From the NCBI GenBank assembly GCA_021824065.1, contig JAKALU010000009.1, positions 1-40,760 of the forward strand: DNA of 40,760 nt, read 5' to 3'. Numbering within the stretch: position 1 is the first letter of the stretch; each line of letters opens with the position of its first letter. The notes below the pieces were generated by a model. That model did no database searches, was not told the DNA's origin, and saw only the letters and a list, made by a program, of their open reading frames with translations. The position numbers and the translations under genes were made by a program. Below are positions 18,541-27,828 of this stretch, one piece after another. The DNA comes from Nitrospirota bacterium (GTDB lineage Bacteria; Nitrospirota; Thermodesulfovibrionia; Thermodesulfovibrionales; UBA1546).

Positions 18541-18676
18541 AAGGTGAGGCATAGTGTTTGAGCGGATTTTTTTGACGATATTCCGACAGTCTGAAATGTA
18601 GATAATCAAGAGTCAGAAACCTCGGAGTCCCGACTTTATCGGGACGAGAATGAGCGAAAATACTATGCCTCACCTT
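18541..18676 (+). other. structured intergenic element, copy 3
   Basis: Outer arms AAGGTGAGGCATAGTGTTT / AAAATACTATGCCTCACCTT; core GAGCGGATTTTTTTGACGATATTC...GAGTCAGAAACCTCGGAG...CGAGAATGAGCGAAAA. Confidence 0.88.
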
Positions 18677-18700
18677 CCTAACCACTTTTAAAATAATCCG

Positions 18701-20206
18701 TCACAGCGAAGCTATTTCGTAATTCTCCTGATGGAGATTAATGCTTTCTTTAACAATAACTTTTATGCCGTAACGGTTCTCTATCTCTTCTACCCCAAGG
18801 CGTTCCTCGTCAGAGAGAAGCTCTGCAACTGAGGGATGTGCCGTAACAATGATTTTCTCGCTGCCGTGTCTGGCAAGTTTCGTTATCTTTCTGAATATCT
18901 CGTAACAGAGGGTCCGGGGGGATTTTACAAAGCCTTTTGCCTCGCAATAAGGACAGGGTTCGCAGAGTATCCTGCCAAGGCTTTCCCGTACGCGTTTCCT
19001 TGTCATCTGTATGAGCCCGAGTTCTGATATATGAAAAATTGTATTTTTTGCCCTGTCTTTTTTCATTGCTTCGATAAACGCATTGAAGACTTTTTCCCTA
19101 TTTTCATACTTGTCCATATCAATGAAGTCAATTATTATTATTCCGCCAAGGTTCCTGAGCCTTATCTGATATGCGATCTCTTTTACAGCTTCAAGATTTG
19201 TCTTGAGTATTGTGTCTTCCAATCCTTCCTTGCCGACAAATTTTCCTGTATTGACATCTATAACAGTCATGGCCTCTATCTGGTCAATTACGATATAACC
19301 CCCTGATTTAAGCCAGACCTTCCTGCCGAGCGCCCTTGAGATGTCCAACTCTATGCCGAATGCATCAAATATCGGCTCCTGGCCTTCGTACAGGACTATT
19401 TTGTCGAGAAGTTTTGGGAAATAGGTCTTAACGAATTCCTTTATCCTTTCATGTTCCTCTGTAGAATCGATTACAAGCCTTTCAACATTCTGGGTAAGCA
19501 AGTCCCGGACACTTCTGAAAACAAGGTCAAGATCGCTATAAAGAAGTGATGGAGCAGTCACCTTTTCCTTTTTCCTCTGAATGTTTTCCCACAGCAAAAG
19601 AAGAAAATCCAGATCTTTTTTTAGTTCCTCTTCGCTGCAGCCTTCGCTGGCAGTTCTGATTATGAGCCCGTAGCCCTTTGGCTGTATTGCCTCTGCTATT
19701 GCCTTTAACCTGAATCTCTCTTTTTCATCAGATATCCTCCTTGATATACCGATGTGCTCAACATTAGGCATAAGCACAAGATAGCGGCCTGGCAGAGTGA
19801 TATATGATGTTACACGTGCGCCCTTGCTTCCTATAGGGTCTTTTGAGACATGGACAAGGATTTCCTGTCCGGATTGAATCAGTTCTTCTATTGAGAGGTC
19901 AGGTCTGCCTCTGCGGGAGATCAATTCAATAGAATCGCCTTTTTCTTCCTCTTCGAGAAACGGGGCATATTCTTCTATGTCAGCCCTTATGTCAGCAACG
20001 TAAAGGAATGCTGCCCTCTCAAGTCCGATGTCCACAAAAGCAGACTGCATTCCAGGGAGTATCTTTATTACGCGGCCCTTATATATGTTGCCAACAAGGC
20101 TCGCATCACGTTTCCTCTCAACATAGAATTCAACAACCTGACCGCTCTCGAGGAGTCCTACCCTTATCTCTTCATGAGTCGCATTAATCAGGATTTCACT
20201 AGCCAT
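18701..20206 (-). CDS. rng: ribonuclease G/E family
   Basis: EILINATHEEIRVGLLES, GNIYKGRVIKILPGMQSAFVDIGLERAAFLYV, IIDFIDM, CPYCEAKGF; ATG at 20206 has SD GGAAAGGAG, so the ORF-track start at 20287 is probably too long. Confidence 0.94.
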   Translation of the reverse strand: MASEILINATHEEIRVGLLESGQVVEFYVERKRDASLVGNIYKGRVIKILPGMQSAFVDIGLERAAFLYVADIRADIEEYAPFLEEEEKGDSIELISRRGRPDLSIEELIQSGQEILVHVSKDPIGSKGARVTSYITLPGRYLVLMPNVEHIGISRRISDEKERFRLKAIAEAIQPKGYGLIIRTASEGCSEEELKKDLDFLLLLWENIQRKKEKVTAPSLLYSDLDLVFRSVRDLLTQNVERLVIDSTEEHERIKEFVKTYFPKLLDKIVLYEGQEPIFDAFGIELDISRALGRKVWLKSGGYIVIDQIEAMTVIDVNTGKFVGKEGLEDTILKTNLEAVKEIAYQIRLRNLGGIIIIDFIDMDKYENREKVFNAFIEAMKKDRAKNTIFHISELGLIQMTRKRVRESLGRILCEPCPYCEAKGFVKSPRTLCYEIFRKITKLARHGSEKIIVTAHPSVAELLSDEERLGVEEIENRYGIKVIVKESINLHQENYEIASL

Positions 20207-22668
20207 AATATGCTCCTTTCCAGAGGTGTTAGCCATCCGCTCTTCCAGCCGTACATGGAGAGTCTTGTTACATTGAGTTCCTCGCACCGGACATGAAATA
20301 TCTCTGGCAGTAACTCACTGAGCCTGACCTTTTTATTCTCCTGGTCAATCAAGATTAATCTAACTGTTTTTTTATCAAGCACTGTAATATTTTCAACCAT
20401 GGGTCTTATGTTAATTTCTCCCCTTTCATTGTCAGGCATCACTTCCTGCTTCTCAAGAAATTGATTGACCACTGATGTGTCAGGGCACCTAATTTCATAT
20501 TCATACCTTGATATAAAACTGCTGAGGGACGGCTCGTGAACTGAAATTGAGGCCGCATCTTTTATCTCCAACCCCTCAGGCAGAACAAAATTTATTCCGG
20601 ATATGAGATAGTCTATATCAAACGAGGGCATTATCTCCATATCAAAGTATTCTTTAACCCCTGCAACTCCTACACTGAGTGCTGGGCCGAAAGACACCCT
20701 TGGTGACGGATGAAATCCCTGAGAGTATACAAGTGGGATCTCAGCTCTTCTCATTGCTCGCAGGATTGCTGTTACCATCTCAAGGTGGGAGAGATATCTA
20801 AGTCTTCCGGTCTTTGAGAACTCTACTCTGATGCGAACAGGATGAAGATCGGAAATTTGGGAGGGAGGAAGCTTGTAAGTTAGGAAGTCTTTTACTTCTG
20901 CACTTCCGCACTTCTGTGCTTCTGCGCTATCCTTGCACTTCAACCCACACGCATGACATGCCTTTCTGCAGTCTGCTGTTATCTCTGCTGATATTGCTTT
21001 TTGATATTCTTTGTAGAGATATTCTTTTTTGATGCCAGTGTCAATGAAATCCCATGGTAGCGGCTCATCTTTGCCATAGGTCTTTTCTGCATACCTTGAT
21101 GCATCTATGCCGGTTACCTCCATTGCGGTAACCCATCTATCAAAATCAAAAGACTCTGTCCATGCATCAAGCCTGCATCCTAAAGACCAGGCCTTTTCTA
21201 TCAAAACAGAAAGTCTTTCATCTCCGCGTGCAAACACTGCCTCAAGAAGACTCATTTCTTCTCTGTGCCCTTTGAATTTCAATCTCTTTCTATAAAAAAC
21301 ATCCTTCAGAAAATTCATTTTCCCCTTTATCTCTCTTATATTTTTCTGTCCATACCACTGAAACGGGGTATGGGACTTTGGAACAAATGGCGATACGCCG
21401 ATATTTATATTCACATATTTTCCTGTATGTACCTTTGCAATCCTTAATGCCTTCAATGCCATTTTCGGAATCTCTTCGATATCCTTTTGGGTCTCTGTCG
21501 GAAGGCCTATCATGAAATAGAGTTTGAGGTTATGCCAGCCTTCTTCAAAGAGCGCCTTGAGGCCTCGTTCATAATCTTCTTCTGTGAAGTCCTTGTTTAT
21601 GACACTCCTAAGCCTTTCTGTTGCTGCTTCAGGAGCTATTGTGAAACCTGTTTTCCTAACGCTTTTTATCTCTTTAAGTACATCCTGGTTGACAGCGGCA
21701 ACCCTTAAAGATGGCAAGGAAAGCGAGATTCTCTGGTCTGAGAAGCGCCTGTTAAATGTTTTCATCAAAGGCAAAAGGCATGAATAATCACCAGCGCTTA
21801 GAGATGTAAAAGAAATCTCTTCATGCCCTGTGCTTTTAAGGGATTTTTCAGCTATGCTTATAGCATTTTCAGGACTTCTCTCGCGGAGTGGCCTGTAAAT
21901 CATTCCTGCCTGGCAGAACCTGCAGCCCATGGTGCAGCCTCTTGAAACCTCTATGTTAATTCTGTCATGCACAATGGAAGTATAAGGTACAACCGGCGCA
22001 TCAGGATATGGGGCAGAATCAAGGGATTCGATATAACGGCGTTTGATACGGTGAACAGTGAACGGTGAACAGTGAACAGAAGGAACATATATACCTTCAA
22101 TCTCAGAAAGAGCATTTAATAAAGACTCCTTCTTACCATCCCCTTCTTTCTTCCACCTCCTGTATAAATCCAGTATCTCAACAATCGCCTCTTCGCCATC
22201 ACCTATAAGAAATGCGTCTATAAATGGTGACATTGGCAGAGGGTTAACAGTGCACGGCCCGCCTGCGATTATCAGAGGCCATCTGCCCGCACTTCTCTCT
22301 TTCGCCCGCAAAGGAATTCCGCCGAGAGAAAGCATATTGAGGACAGATGTATAAGAAAGCTCATACTGGAGGCTAAAGCCAACAATGTCGAAATCTTTCA
22401 GCGGTCTTCCTGTTTCGAGGGAAGAAAGCAGTGTGCCTTTATGCTTCATCTCCTTTTCCATATCGAGCCATGGATGAAAGACCCTTTCAGCAGAGGCATA
22501 TGGAAGGTCATTTATTATCTTGTAGAGTATCTTCAGGCCAAGGTGGGACATCCCGATATCGTAGATATCAGGGAACGCAAGGGCGACTTTTACTTCCCCG
22601 CTCTTATGCAGAGAATTAATCTCGCTGTTAATGTATCTGCTCGGCTTCTGAAAATGAGAAAGATTCAT
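20188..22668 (-). CDS. B12-binding-type radical SAM protein fused to a DUF2344 domain (TIGR03960/TIGR03936-type)
   Basis: EVSRGCTMGCRFCQAGMIYRPLRERS; C-terminal VRIRVEFSKTGRLRYLSHLEMVTAILRAMRRAEIPLVYSQGFHPSPRVSFGPALSVGV. Confidence 0.92.
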   Translation of the reverse strand: MNLSHFQKPSRYINSEINSLHKSGEVKVALAFPDIYDIGMSHLGLKILYKIINDLPYASAERVFHPWLDMEKEMKHKGTLLSSLETGRPLKDFDIVGFSLQYELSYTSVLNMLSLGGIPLRAKERSAGRWPLIIAGGPCTVNPLPMSPFIDAFLIGDGEEAIVEILDLYRRWKKEGDGKKESLLNALSEIEGIYVPSVHCSPFTVHRIKRRYIESLDSAPYPDAPVVPYTSIVHDRINIEVSRGCTMGCRFCQAGMIYRPLRERSPENAISIAEKSLKSTGHEEISFTSLSAGDYSCLLPLMKTFNRRFSDQRISLSLPSLRVAAVNQDVLKEIKSVRKTGFTIAPEAATERLRSVINKDFTEEDYERGLKALFEEGWHNLKLYFMIGLPTETQKDIEEIPKMALKALRIAKVHTGKYVNINIGVSPFVPKSHTPFQWYGQKNIREIKGKMNFLKDVFYRKRLKFKGHREEMSLLEAVFARGDERLSVLIEKAWSLGCRLDAWTESFDFDRWVTAMEVTGIDASRYAEKTYGKDEPLPWDFIDTGIKKEYLYKEYQKAISAEITADCRKACHACGLKCKDSAEAQKCGSAEVKDFLTYKLPPSQISDLHPVRIRVEFSKTGRLRYLSHLEMVTAILRAMRRAEIPLVYSQGFHPSPRVSFGPALSVGVAGVKEYFDMEIMPSFDIDYLISGINFVLPEGLEIKDAASISVHEPSLSSFISRYEYEIRCPDTSVVNQFLEKQEVMPDNERGEINIRPMVENITVLDKKTVRLILIDQENKKVRLSELLPEIFHVRCEELNVTRLSMYGWKSGWLTPLERSILWLVKS
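20861..20940. repeat. 8-nt periodic degenerate repeat with inverted arms inside a CDS
   Basis: GGGAGGAA|GCTTGTAA|GTTAGGAA|GTCTTTTA|CTTCTGCA|CTTCCGCA|CTTCTGTG|CTTCTGCG. Confidence 0.7.
22050..22079. repeat. 7-nt tandem repeat (GTGAACR) inside a CDS
   Basis: GTGAACA|GTGAACG|GTGAACA|GTGAACA. Confidence 0.85.
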
Positions 22669-22686
22669 AGTGAGCCTCTTTTAAAT

Positions 22687-22962
22687 TTAAATTCTATTTT
22701 CAATCTTTTCATATACATTTTTTCTATGCATGATTCCTAATATCCATACCTCAGTTCTGGCAACTTTAAAGACAACCCTGTAATCACCAACCCGTAATTT
22801 CCAGTATCCCTTTAAAGTCTTCCTCAATGGTTCTCCAAACTGATGAGGCGCAATAGCCAAACGCGTTTCTATCGCTGCCTTAATGCGGTTTTTTATTTTC
22901 GCATCAAGCAAAGGGATATCAACAGTCTTTACGTCCCGGTGATATCTGATTTCAAAAGGCAA
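22687..22962 (-). CDS. RelE/ParE family toxin
   Basis: PFEIRYHRDV...IKAAIETRLAIAPHQFGEPLRKTLKGYWKLRVGDYRVVFKVARTEVWILGIMHRKNVYE. Confidence 0.93.
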   Translation of the reverse strand: MPFEIRYHRDVKTVDIPLLDAKIKNRIKAAIETRLAIAPHQFGEPLRKTLKGYWKLRVGDYRVVFKVARTEVWILGIMHRKNVYEKIENRI

Positions 22963-22964
22963 GA

Positions 22965-23189
22965 CTACCAGACCTCATCGTGTTTCAGGGAAGTCTCCCT
23001 CTTGAAGGTCTTCTCTCTTTTCTCGGCAAATGCCGCCAGCGCGATGTCTTCTTCAATCTCCAATGCCTCTTTAACAAGATCGCGGACCTTTAACGAAAGA
23101 GACACCTTATCTTTTTTGGCAAGATGCTCGACAGCCGTATAAAGCGGCTTTTCCAGCACAACATTTATTCTCGGATTTTTTGCCGGCAT
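22965..23189 (-). CDS. ribbon-helix-helix antitoxin
   Basis: NPRINVVLEKPLYTAVEHLAKKDKVSLSLKVRDLVKEALE, an RHH pattern directly upstream of the toxin. Confidence 0.82.
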   Translation of the reverse strand: MPAKNPRINVVLEKPLYTAVEHLAKKDKVSLSLKVRDLVKEALEIEEDIALAAFAEKREKTFKRETSLKHDEVW

Positions 23190-23435
23190 ATTCCCTCCTT
23201 TTATTCAAGCTATCTAAGTGTAGCACTTGTGCAGCACCAGAGTCAAATGTGGGAAATTGGTTCAGTGATGTCTTGTCAGAAAAATGTTTTGACAAAAGGT
23301 AGCTGTTGGGATATAAAATGTTGTCATGACGGTCTCCATCACTGACACCAAGCTCAACCGCGCAGCGGGAAAAGAGGGGATAAAGGTTTTATAAAAGATG
23401 CATGTGATATAAAAAATAATGTTAAAAGTAAAAAT

Positions 23436-23957
23436 ATGAAATGGATAGCTCTACCCCTTTTCTTTATTATGACAGGGATGCTTGGTTGCACCATGTTATC
23501 GATGGAAGATGTGCCGTCAGAAGAACTCATCAAAAAATGGGACACTATTCAACCATTTATTATCGAACCAAGCAAAATCATGGGAATTTATAGAAATATT
23601 GACATAGATGCGATTGTGTTCAAATATTCTACGATTGCGGATAGAGACAAATTTTGGGCGCACCTCAAGTCCAATCTTCAAGGAACAAAATGGCTATTAA
23701 TTGCTGAGACTTCAGAAACCAGAACTTATGAAAGACGCTTCTCGAAGGGGGACCAATCTCCTGCCCGTCCGGACATGGCTCTCTTTTCCAGCGCAGAACT
23801 ATTAAAGATCGAATATCTCCCTGGAAAACAGATGGTAATAGTAGGCTATGTCCAAGCAGATTCTTCTGAAAAGGACACTTCCTTTGCATTTACGAATGAA
23901 GCAAAATGGGCAGAGAAGGAAATCTGGCCACGATTTAATAAGGCAAAAAGTGAATAA
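23436..23957 (+). CDS. putative lipoprotein
   Basis: MKWIALPLFFIMTGMLGCTML signal peptide with lipobox. Confidence 0.65.
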   Translation: MKWIALPLFFIMTGMLGCTMLSMEDVPSEELIKKWDTIQPFIIEPSKIMGIYRNIDIDAIVFKYSTIADRDKFWAHLKSNLQGTKWLLIAETSETRTYERRFSKGDQSPARPDMALFSSAELLKIEYLPGKQMVIVGYVQADSSEKDTSFAFTNEAKWAEKEIWPRFNKAKSE

Positions 23958-24069
23958 TCATCCAAAAAGAAAATCTAGCGGATACGTTAACATGTCCCAC
24001 CGATTTTGGGCATTCCCCTTATCTTTCCCGCTCTAACAGATTCACTCCCCTTGTAATGTATAATATCTC

Positions 24070-25164
24070 ATGCTGATAGTCGGTATTACAGGGAATTACG
24101 GCATGGGGAAGAGCGCTGTGCTTTCTATGTTCAGGGAGCTTGGCGCTGTTACCATTGATGCTGACTGGGTTGTAGGCCAGCTTCTGAAGGAAAAGAAGGT
24201 CCTTGGTCAAGTCAAAAAACTTTTTGGCTCTGGCATCCTTGACAAAAAAGGGCAGCTCGATAAGAAAAAGGTTTCTGAAAAGATATTTAAAAGCAAATCC
24301 CTCAGGCTTAAGCTCGAAGACCTCCTGCATCCGCTGGTATTTAAAAGGATTGATGAATTTATTAAAGGCTATAAGGACGGGAAGAAGGTTTTTATTGTTG
24401 AGGCTCCGGTAATATTCGAAAGAGAGTACGAAGGCAGGTTCGACAAGACTGTAACAGTATTCACTGACGAGACCACAGCAATAAACAGGCTTTCTATGCT
24501 TGGTGTCACAGCAAAAACAGCAAGCGAGAGGCTCAGATGCCAGCTTCCGATAAAAGAAAAGATTAAACGTGCTGATTTCAGTATTGATAACAGCGGAAGA
24601 ATTGAAAAGACAAAGAAACAGGTTGAAGGCGTTTATAAAAAACTGCTTGAAGAGGCAAAGATAAAGGAACTGCTTTATGCAGGAAATGTCAAAGATATAA
24701 AAAAGATTCTAGGAAGGCCATATTCTATTGAAGGCAGGGTTATCAAAGGCGCTGGCAGAGGCGGAAAGTTGCTTCATACCCCCACTGCGAACATAGCAAT
24801 CGAAAACGGCACACCCATAAAAGAAGGCGTATACGCTGTGAGAGTCGGAATTGCAGAAACGGGGAAAAAGAGACGCGGCGACAGAGGGAAACAAAAAATC
24901 ACCGCTTCACCCATTCAACGCTTCACCTATTCACCAATATATGATGGAGTTGCAAACATTGGCAAAAACCCAACATTCGGCGCATCTGTTGTGAGTTACG
25001 AAGTTCATATATTTAATTTCTCAGGGAATCTCTTAGGGCAAAAACTCAGAGTTTATTTCATTTCCCGTATCAGGGATGAGAAGAAATTCCCAAGTGTAAA
25101 GGCGCTTGAGACCCGGATTAAAAAGGACATAAAAAAGGCGAAGGAGATTCTGGAGCGTGGATGA
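24070..25164 (+). CDS. coaE: fusion: dephospho-CoA kinase (N-term) plus riboflavin kinase domain (C-term)
   Basis: N-term MLIVGITGNYGMGKSAVLSMFRELGAVTIDADWVV...EAPVIFE; C-term LGRPYSIEGRVIKGAGRGGKLLHTPTANI...GVYAVRV...GVANIGKNPTFG...YEVHIFNFSGNLLGQKLRVYFISRIRDEKKF. Confidence 0.88.
   Translation: MLIVGITGNYGMGKSAVLSMFRELGAVTIDADWVVGQLLKEKKVLGQVKKLFGSGILDKKGQLDKKKVSEKIFKSKSLRLKLEDLLHPLVFKRIDEFIKGYKDGKKVFIVEAPVIFEREYEGRFDKTVTVFTDETTAINRLSMLGVTAKTASERLRCQLPIKEKIKRADFSIDNSGRIEKTKKQVEGVYKKLLEEAKIKELLYAGNVKDIKKILGRPYSIEGRVIKGAGRGGKLLHTPTANIAIENGTPIKEGVYAVRVGIAETGKKRRGDRGKQKITASPIQRFTYSPIYDGVANIGKNPTFGASVVSYEVHIFNFSGNLLGQKLRVYFISRIRDEKKFPSVKALETRIKKDIKKAKEILERG
24859..24936. repeat. 8-nt periodic degenerate repeat inside the coaE-RFK CDS
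   Basis: TCACCGCT|TCACCCAT|TCAACGCT|TCACCTAT|TCACC preceded by a G/A-rich arm GGGGAAAAAGAGACGCGGCGACAGAGGG. Confidence 0.7.
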
Positions 25165-25175
25165 TTAGCTGAAAT

Positions 25176-25412
25176 CTATTTTTTATGACAGCCGACGCAG
25201 AGCCTGTCACTCACCATCTGTTCTTTCTGCTCCTCAGGGGATTTCTTCTTCCCAAACCCGTGGCAGTTAAAACAATCCTTGTATCCCTGCTCTTTATGCA
25301 TCTTTACCATTTTTGGGTTTTTGCTGTGGCATACATTACAGCCAAAGGCATAGGAATGGCTTAGAAGTATCACTACTGCCAGTGTAAATGTGCCGAATAT
25401 TTTTACCTTCAT
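25176..25412 (-). CDS. small periplasmic triheme cytochrome c-like protein
   Basis: Signal peptide, then CNVCH, CFNCH, CVGCH haem-binding motifs in 78 aa. Confidence 0.85.
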   Translation of the reverse strand: MKVKIFGTFTLAVVILLSHSYAFGCNVCHSKNPKMVKMHKEQGYKDCFNCHGFGKKKSPEEQKEQMVSDRLCVGCHKK

Positions 25413-25528
25413 AAATGCAGTTTAAACTAATATTTAGTTGGCGGGAATGATTTATGTCATATATTTTATCGTGTTTTCTTAAATTTCCTTTGAGAATAAT
25501 CCAGATTAATTTGTTATTATAAAGCCGT

Positions 25529-26122
25529 ATGGGAGAAAAATATTTATTCCAGCCGTTAACAAGAGATGATAAGATTAGCGTGGTGCTTTACAGGGTAGGG
25601 ATAGCGCTGTCAACCGTGATCATCTCAATTGCTGCCTATCTGTCATTCAGCCAGAATATTAAGCTGCACAGTCTGGAAATAAACATATTGCTCACCTCGC
25701 TTTATATATCTGTGGGTCTGAGTGTGTTTTTTATCCATCTTTATGTGAGCAAGTTCAAAAGGGCGCTTAAAAAACTATACTTTATCTCCATATTGGCGTT
25801 AATAACGCTTTTTGTCATGGGCAGGGGAGATGTTTCAGGAATTCTCATTAATAAACCCTATGGCCCTTTCCTTCTCATCCCGTTATCAGGCTGTCTCGGT
25901 TTTATTACAGCAAAAGAGGCTTTCTGTTTTAAGCTGATGGAGGGCTATCTTCTTGCCCTGATAATGCCGTTTTACCTTTTCCTATTGTCAGCAGGTGATA
26001 TGACATTTAGAGGCACTTCTTATGGCCTTACTTTAATAGCCGTGATGCTCATATTTTTTACATTTAGAAAGGTATTCATGCCTATGCATTATGATATAGG
26101 CGATAAGTCCGCTTATTCCTGA
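25529..26122 (+). CDS. integral membrane protein, DUF2301-like
   Basis: Several hydrophobic helices; GFITAKEAFCFKLMEGYLLAL segment resembles DUF2301 proteins. Confidence 0.6.
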   Translation: MGEKYLFQPLTRDDKISVVLYRVGIALSTVIISIAAYLSFSQNIKLHSLEINILLTSLYISVGLSVFFIHLYVSKFKRALKKLYFISILALITLFVMGRGDVSGILINKPYGPFLLIPLSGCLGFITAKEAFCFKLMEGYLLALIMPFYLFLLSAGDMTFRGTSYGLTLIAVMLIFFTFRKVFMPMHYDIGDKSAYS

Positions 26123-26172
26123 TTTCTCCCAGATTTTGCACGCTCTGAGAGATGTGAAAATATAGGAAATAA

Positions 26173-26421
26173 ATGGTAATTAAAAACGAGGACATAAAAG
26201 AATTGATAGTAGAAGTGCCTGAAGGCCACAAACACTTAAGAACTATTATAGTGCTCAAGGACGGAACAGAGTCTGTATTTCAGGAAGCTGCAATTGCAAA
26301 TCTTGTAAGAGCCTATATTACAGTTAAGACACACCCCTCAATAAACAGGGTGAACTTAAAAAGTAAAAAACTTGAGGAAAAGAAAAAAGGATATGCTGAA
26401 TGGCAGCTGCTGGAGGATTGA
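26173..26421 (+). CDS. hypothetical protein
   Basis: 82-aa ORF with AGGA upstream of the ATG. Confidence 0.6.
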   Translation: MVIKNEDIKELIVEVPEGHKHLRTIIVLKDGTESVFQEAAIANLVRAYITVKTHPSINRVNLKSKKLEEKKKGYAEWQLLED

Positions 26422-26559
26422 TTAACACATATTGGAGGCGATATGGAAATTAATGTGTCCGAATTAAAAAGAGGGTACAGGCTTACCAGCATTATTTGAG
26501 ACTTTTCTTCCCTTGAGTAAATTGTCTTCGCATCTTTTATTCCATTCTACTAATCCACA

Positions 26560-27828
26560 TTACTCCTCTTTCTCATTCAACCCGTAAAGTCTCTTGATTG
26601 TAGCTATCAGAATGTCCTTGTCCTCGGTATCCTCCTTAAGAGCTGCGGTGGGTGGATGTATGAGCTTATTGATAATTGCGGTTGCCATATATTCAATATC
26701 TTTCCTTTCTTTTTCCCCAAGAGAAGGGAGTTTGTTGAGCAGCCTGTCAAGCTCTTCTTTTTTAATCGCATCTGCCCTTTCCCTTAATGCAATAACTGTT
26801 GGGACAGAGTCAAGGGATGTCTGCCATTTTTGAAATGTCTCTATCTCTTCAGCGATTACCTTTTCAGCCTTCTCTGCTTCTTTTCGTCGTTCAAGGACGT
26901 TTATATCAACAACTCCCTGGAGGTCGTCAACATCGTAAAGATAAACATTGTCAATATGATTTATCTCAGGGTCTATATTGCGGGGAACTGATATGTCTAT
27001 GATAAAGACAGGCTTGTGCTTCCTTTCCTTCATGACATGCTGCATCTGTTCTTTCATAAGCACATATTTTGATGCGCCTGTTGAACAGATAACGATGTCG
27101 GTATTGACCATTTCATGAATGAATTCTTCAAATCTCACTGCCCTTCCGTCAAATTCTTTTGCAAGCTCGCATCCCCTGTCATAAGTCCTGTTCGCAACCA
27201 ATACCTCTTTTACGCCGCTGCTCATGAGGTGCCTTGCAGCAAGCTCTGCCATCTCCCCTGCGCCCAGGAGCATAAACGATTTTGTCGCGAGGTCTGTAAA
27301 TATCTTTTTTGCAAGTTCAACAGCAGCAAAACTGATTGACACTGCATTTTCAGCGATCTTTGTCTCTGTGCGTATGCGTTTTGCAACAGAGATTGCCTTT
27401 TTCATAAGTTTGTTGAGCAGGACGCCCGTTGTCTTTTTTGTGAGTGCAAACTCGAATGCGTCTTTCAGTTGTCCGAGTATCTGAGGCTCACCCACAACCA
27501 TTGAGTCGAGACTTGATGCAACCCTGAAGATATGTTTCACAGCGCTGATATTTTCATGAATATAGAGTGAGGTTTCAAGCGCATCTCTGTTAATCCCGTG
27601 AAACTCCGAAATAAAATTCTTTATTGACTCGGATGCCTTTGTGGTATCCTTCACATTTGCATAGATTTCAACCCTATTGCATGTTGACAATATAACAGCC
27701 TCTCTTACCTCTGGCAGGGCTTTAATCCTCAGCAGCCCTTCTTCAAGTTTAGGGCCACTAAAGGCGAGCTTTTCTCTGACATCTACATCAGCAGTTTTAT
27801 GATTAAGTCCCAAGACAAAAATATTCAT
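26560..27828 (-). CDS. hemA: glutamyl-tRNA reductase
   Basis: GLNHKTADVDVREKLAF, ILSTCNRVEIYA, SLDSMVVGEPQILGQLK, ISVPRNIDPEI. Confidence 0.97.
   Translation of the reverse strand: MNIFVLGLNHKTADVDVREKLAFSGPKLEEGLLRIKALPEVREAVILSTCNRVEIYANVKDTTKASESIKNFISEFHGINRDALETSLYIHENISAVKHIFRVASSLDSMVVGEPQILGQLKDAFEFALTKKTTGVLLNKLMKKAISVAKRIRTETKIAENAVSISFAAVELAKKIFTDLATKSFMLLGAGEMAELAARHLMSSGVKEVLVANRTYDRGCELAKEFDGRAVRFEEFIHEMVNTDIVICSTGASKYVLMKEQMQHVMKERKHKPVFIIDISVPRNIDPEINHIDNVYLYDVDDLQGVVDINVLERRKEAEKAEKVIAEEIETFQKWQTSLDSVPTVIALRERADAIKKEELDRLLNKLPSLGEKERKDIEYMATAIINKLIHPPTAALKEDTEDKDILIATIKRLYGLNEKEE

Noticed and set aside
18494-18685. 63-aa minus-strand ORF over structured element copy 3
   Set aside because: Arises from the inverted repeat; equivalent frames are not maintained in the other two copies.
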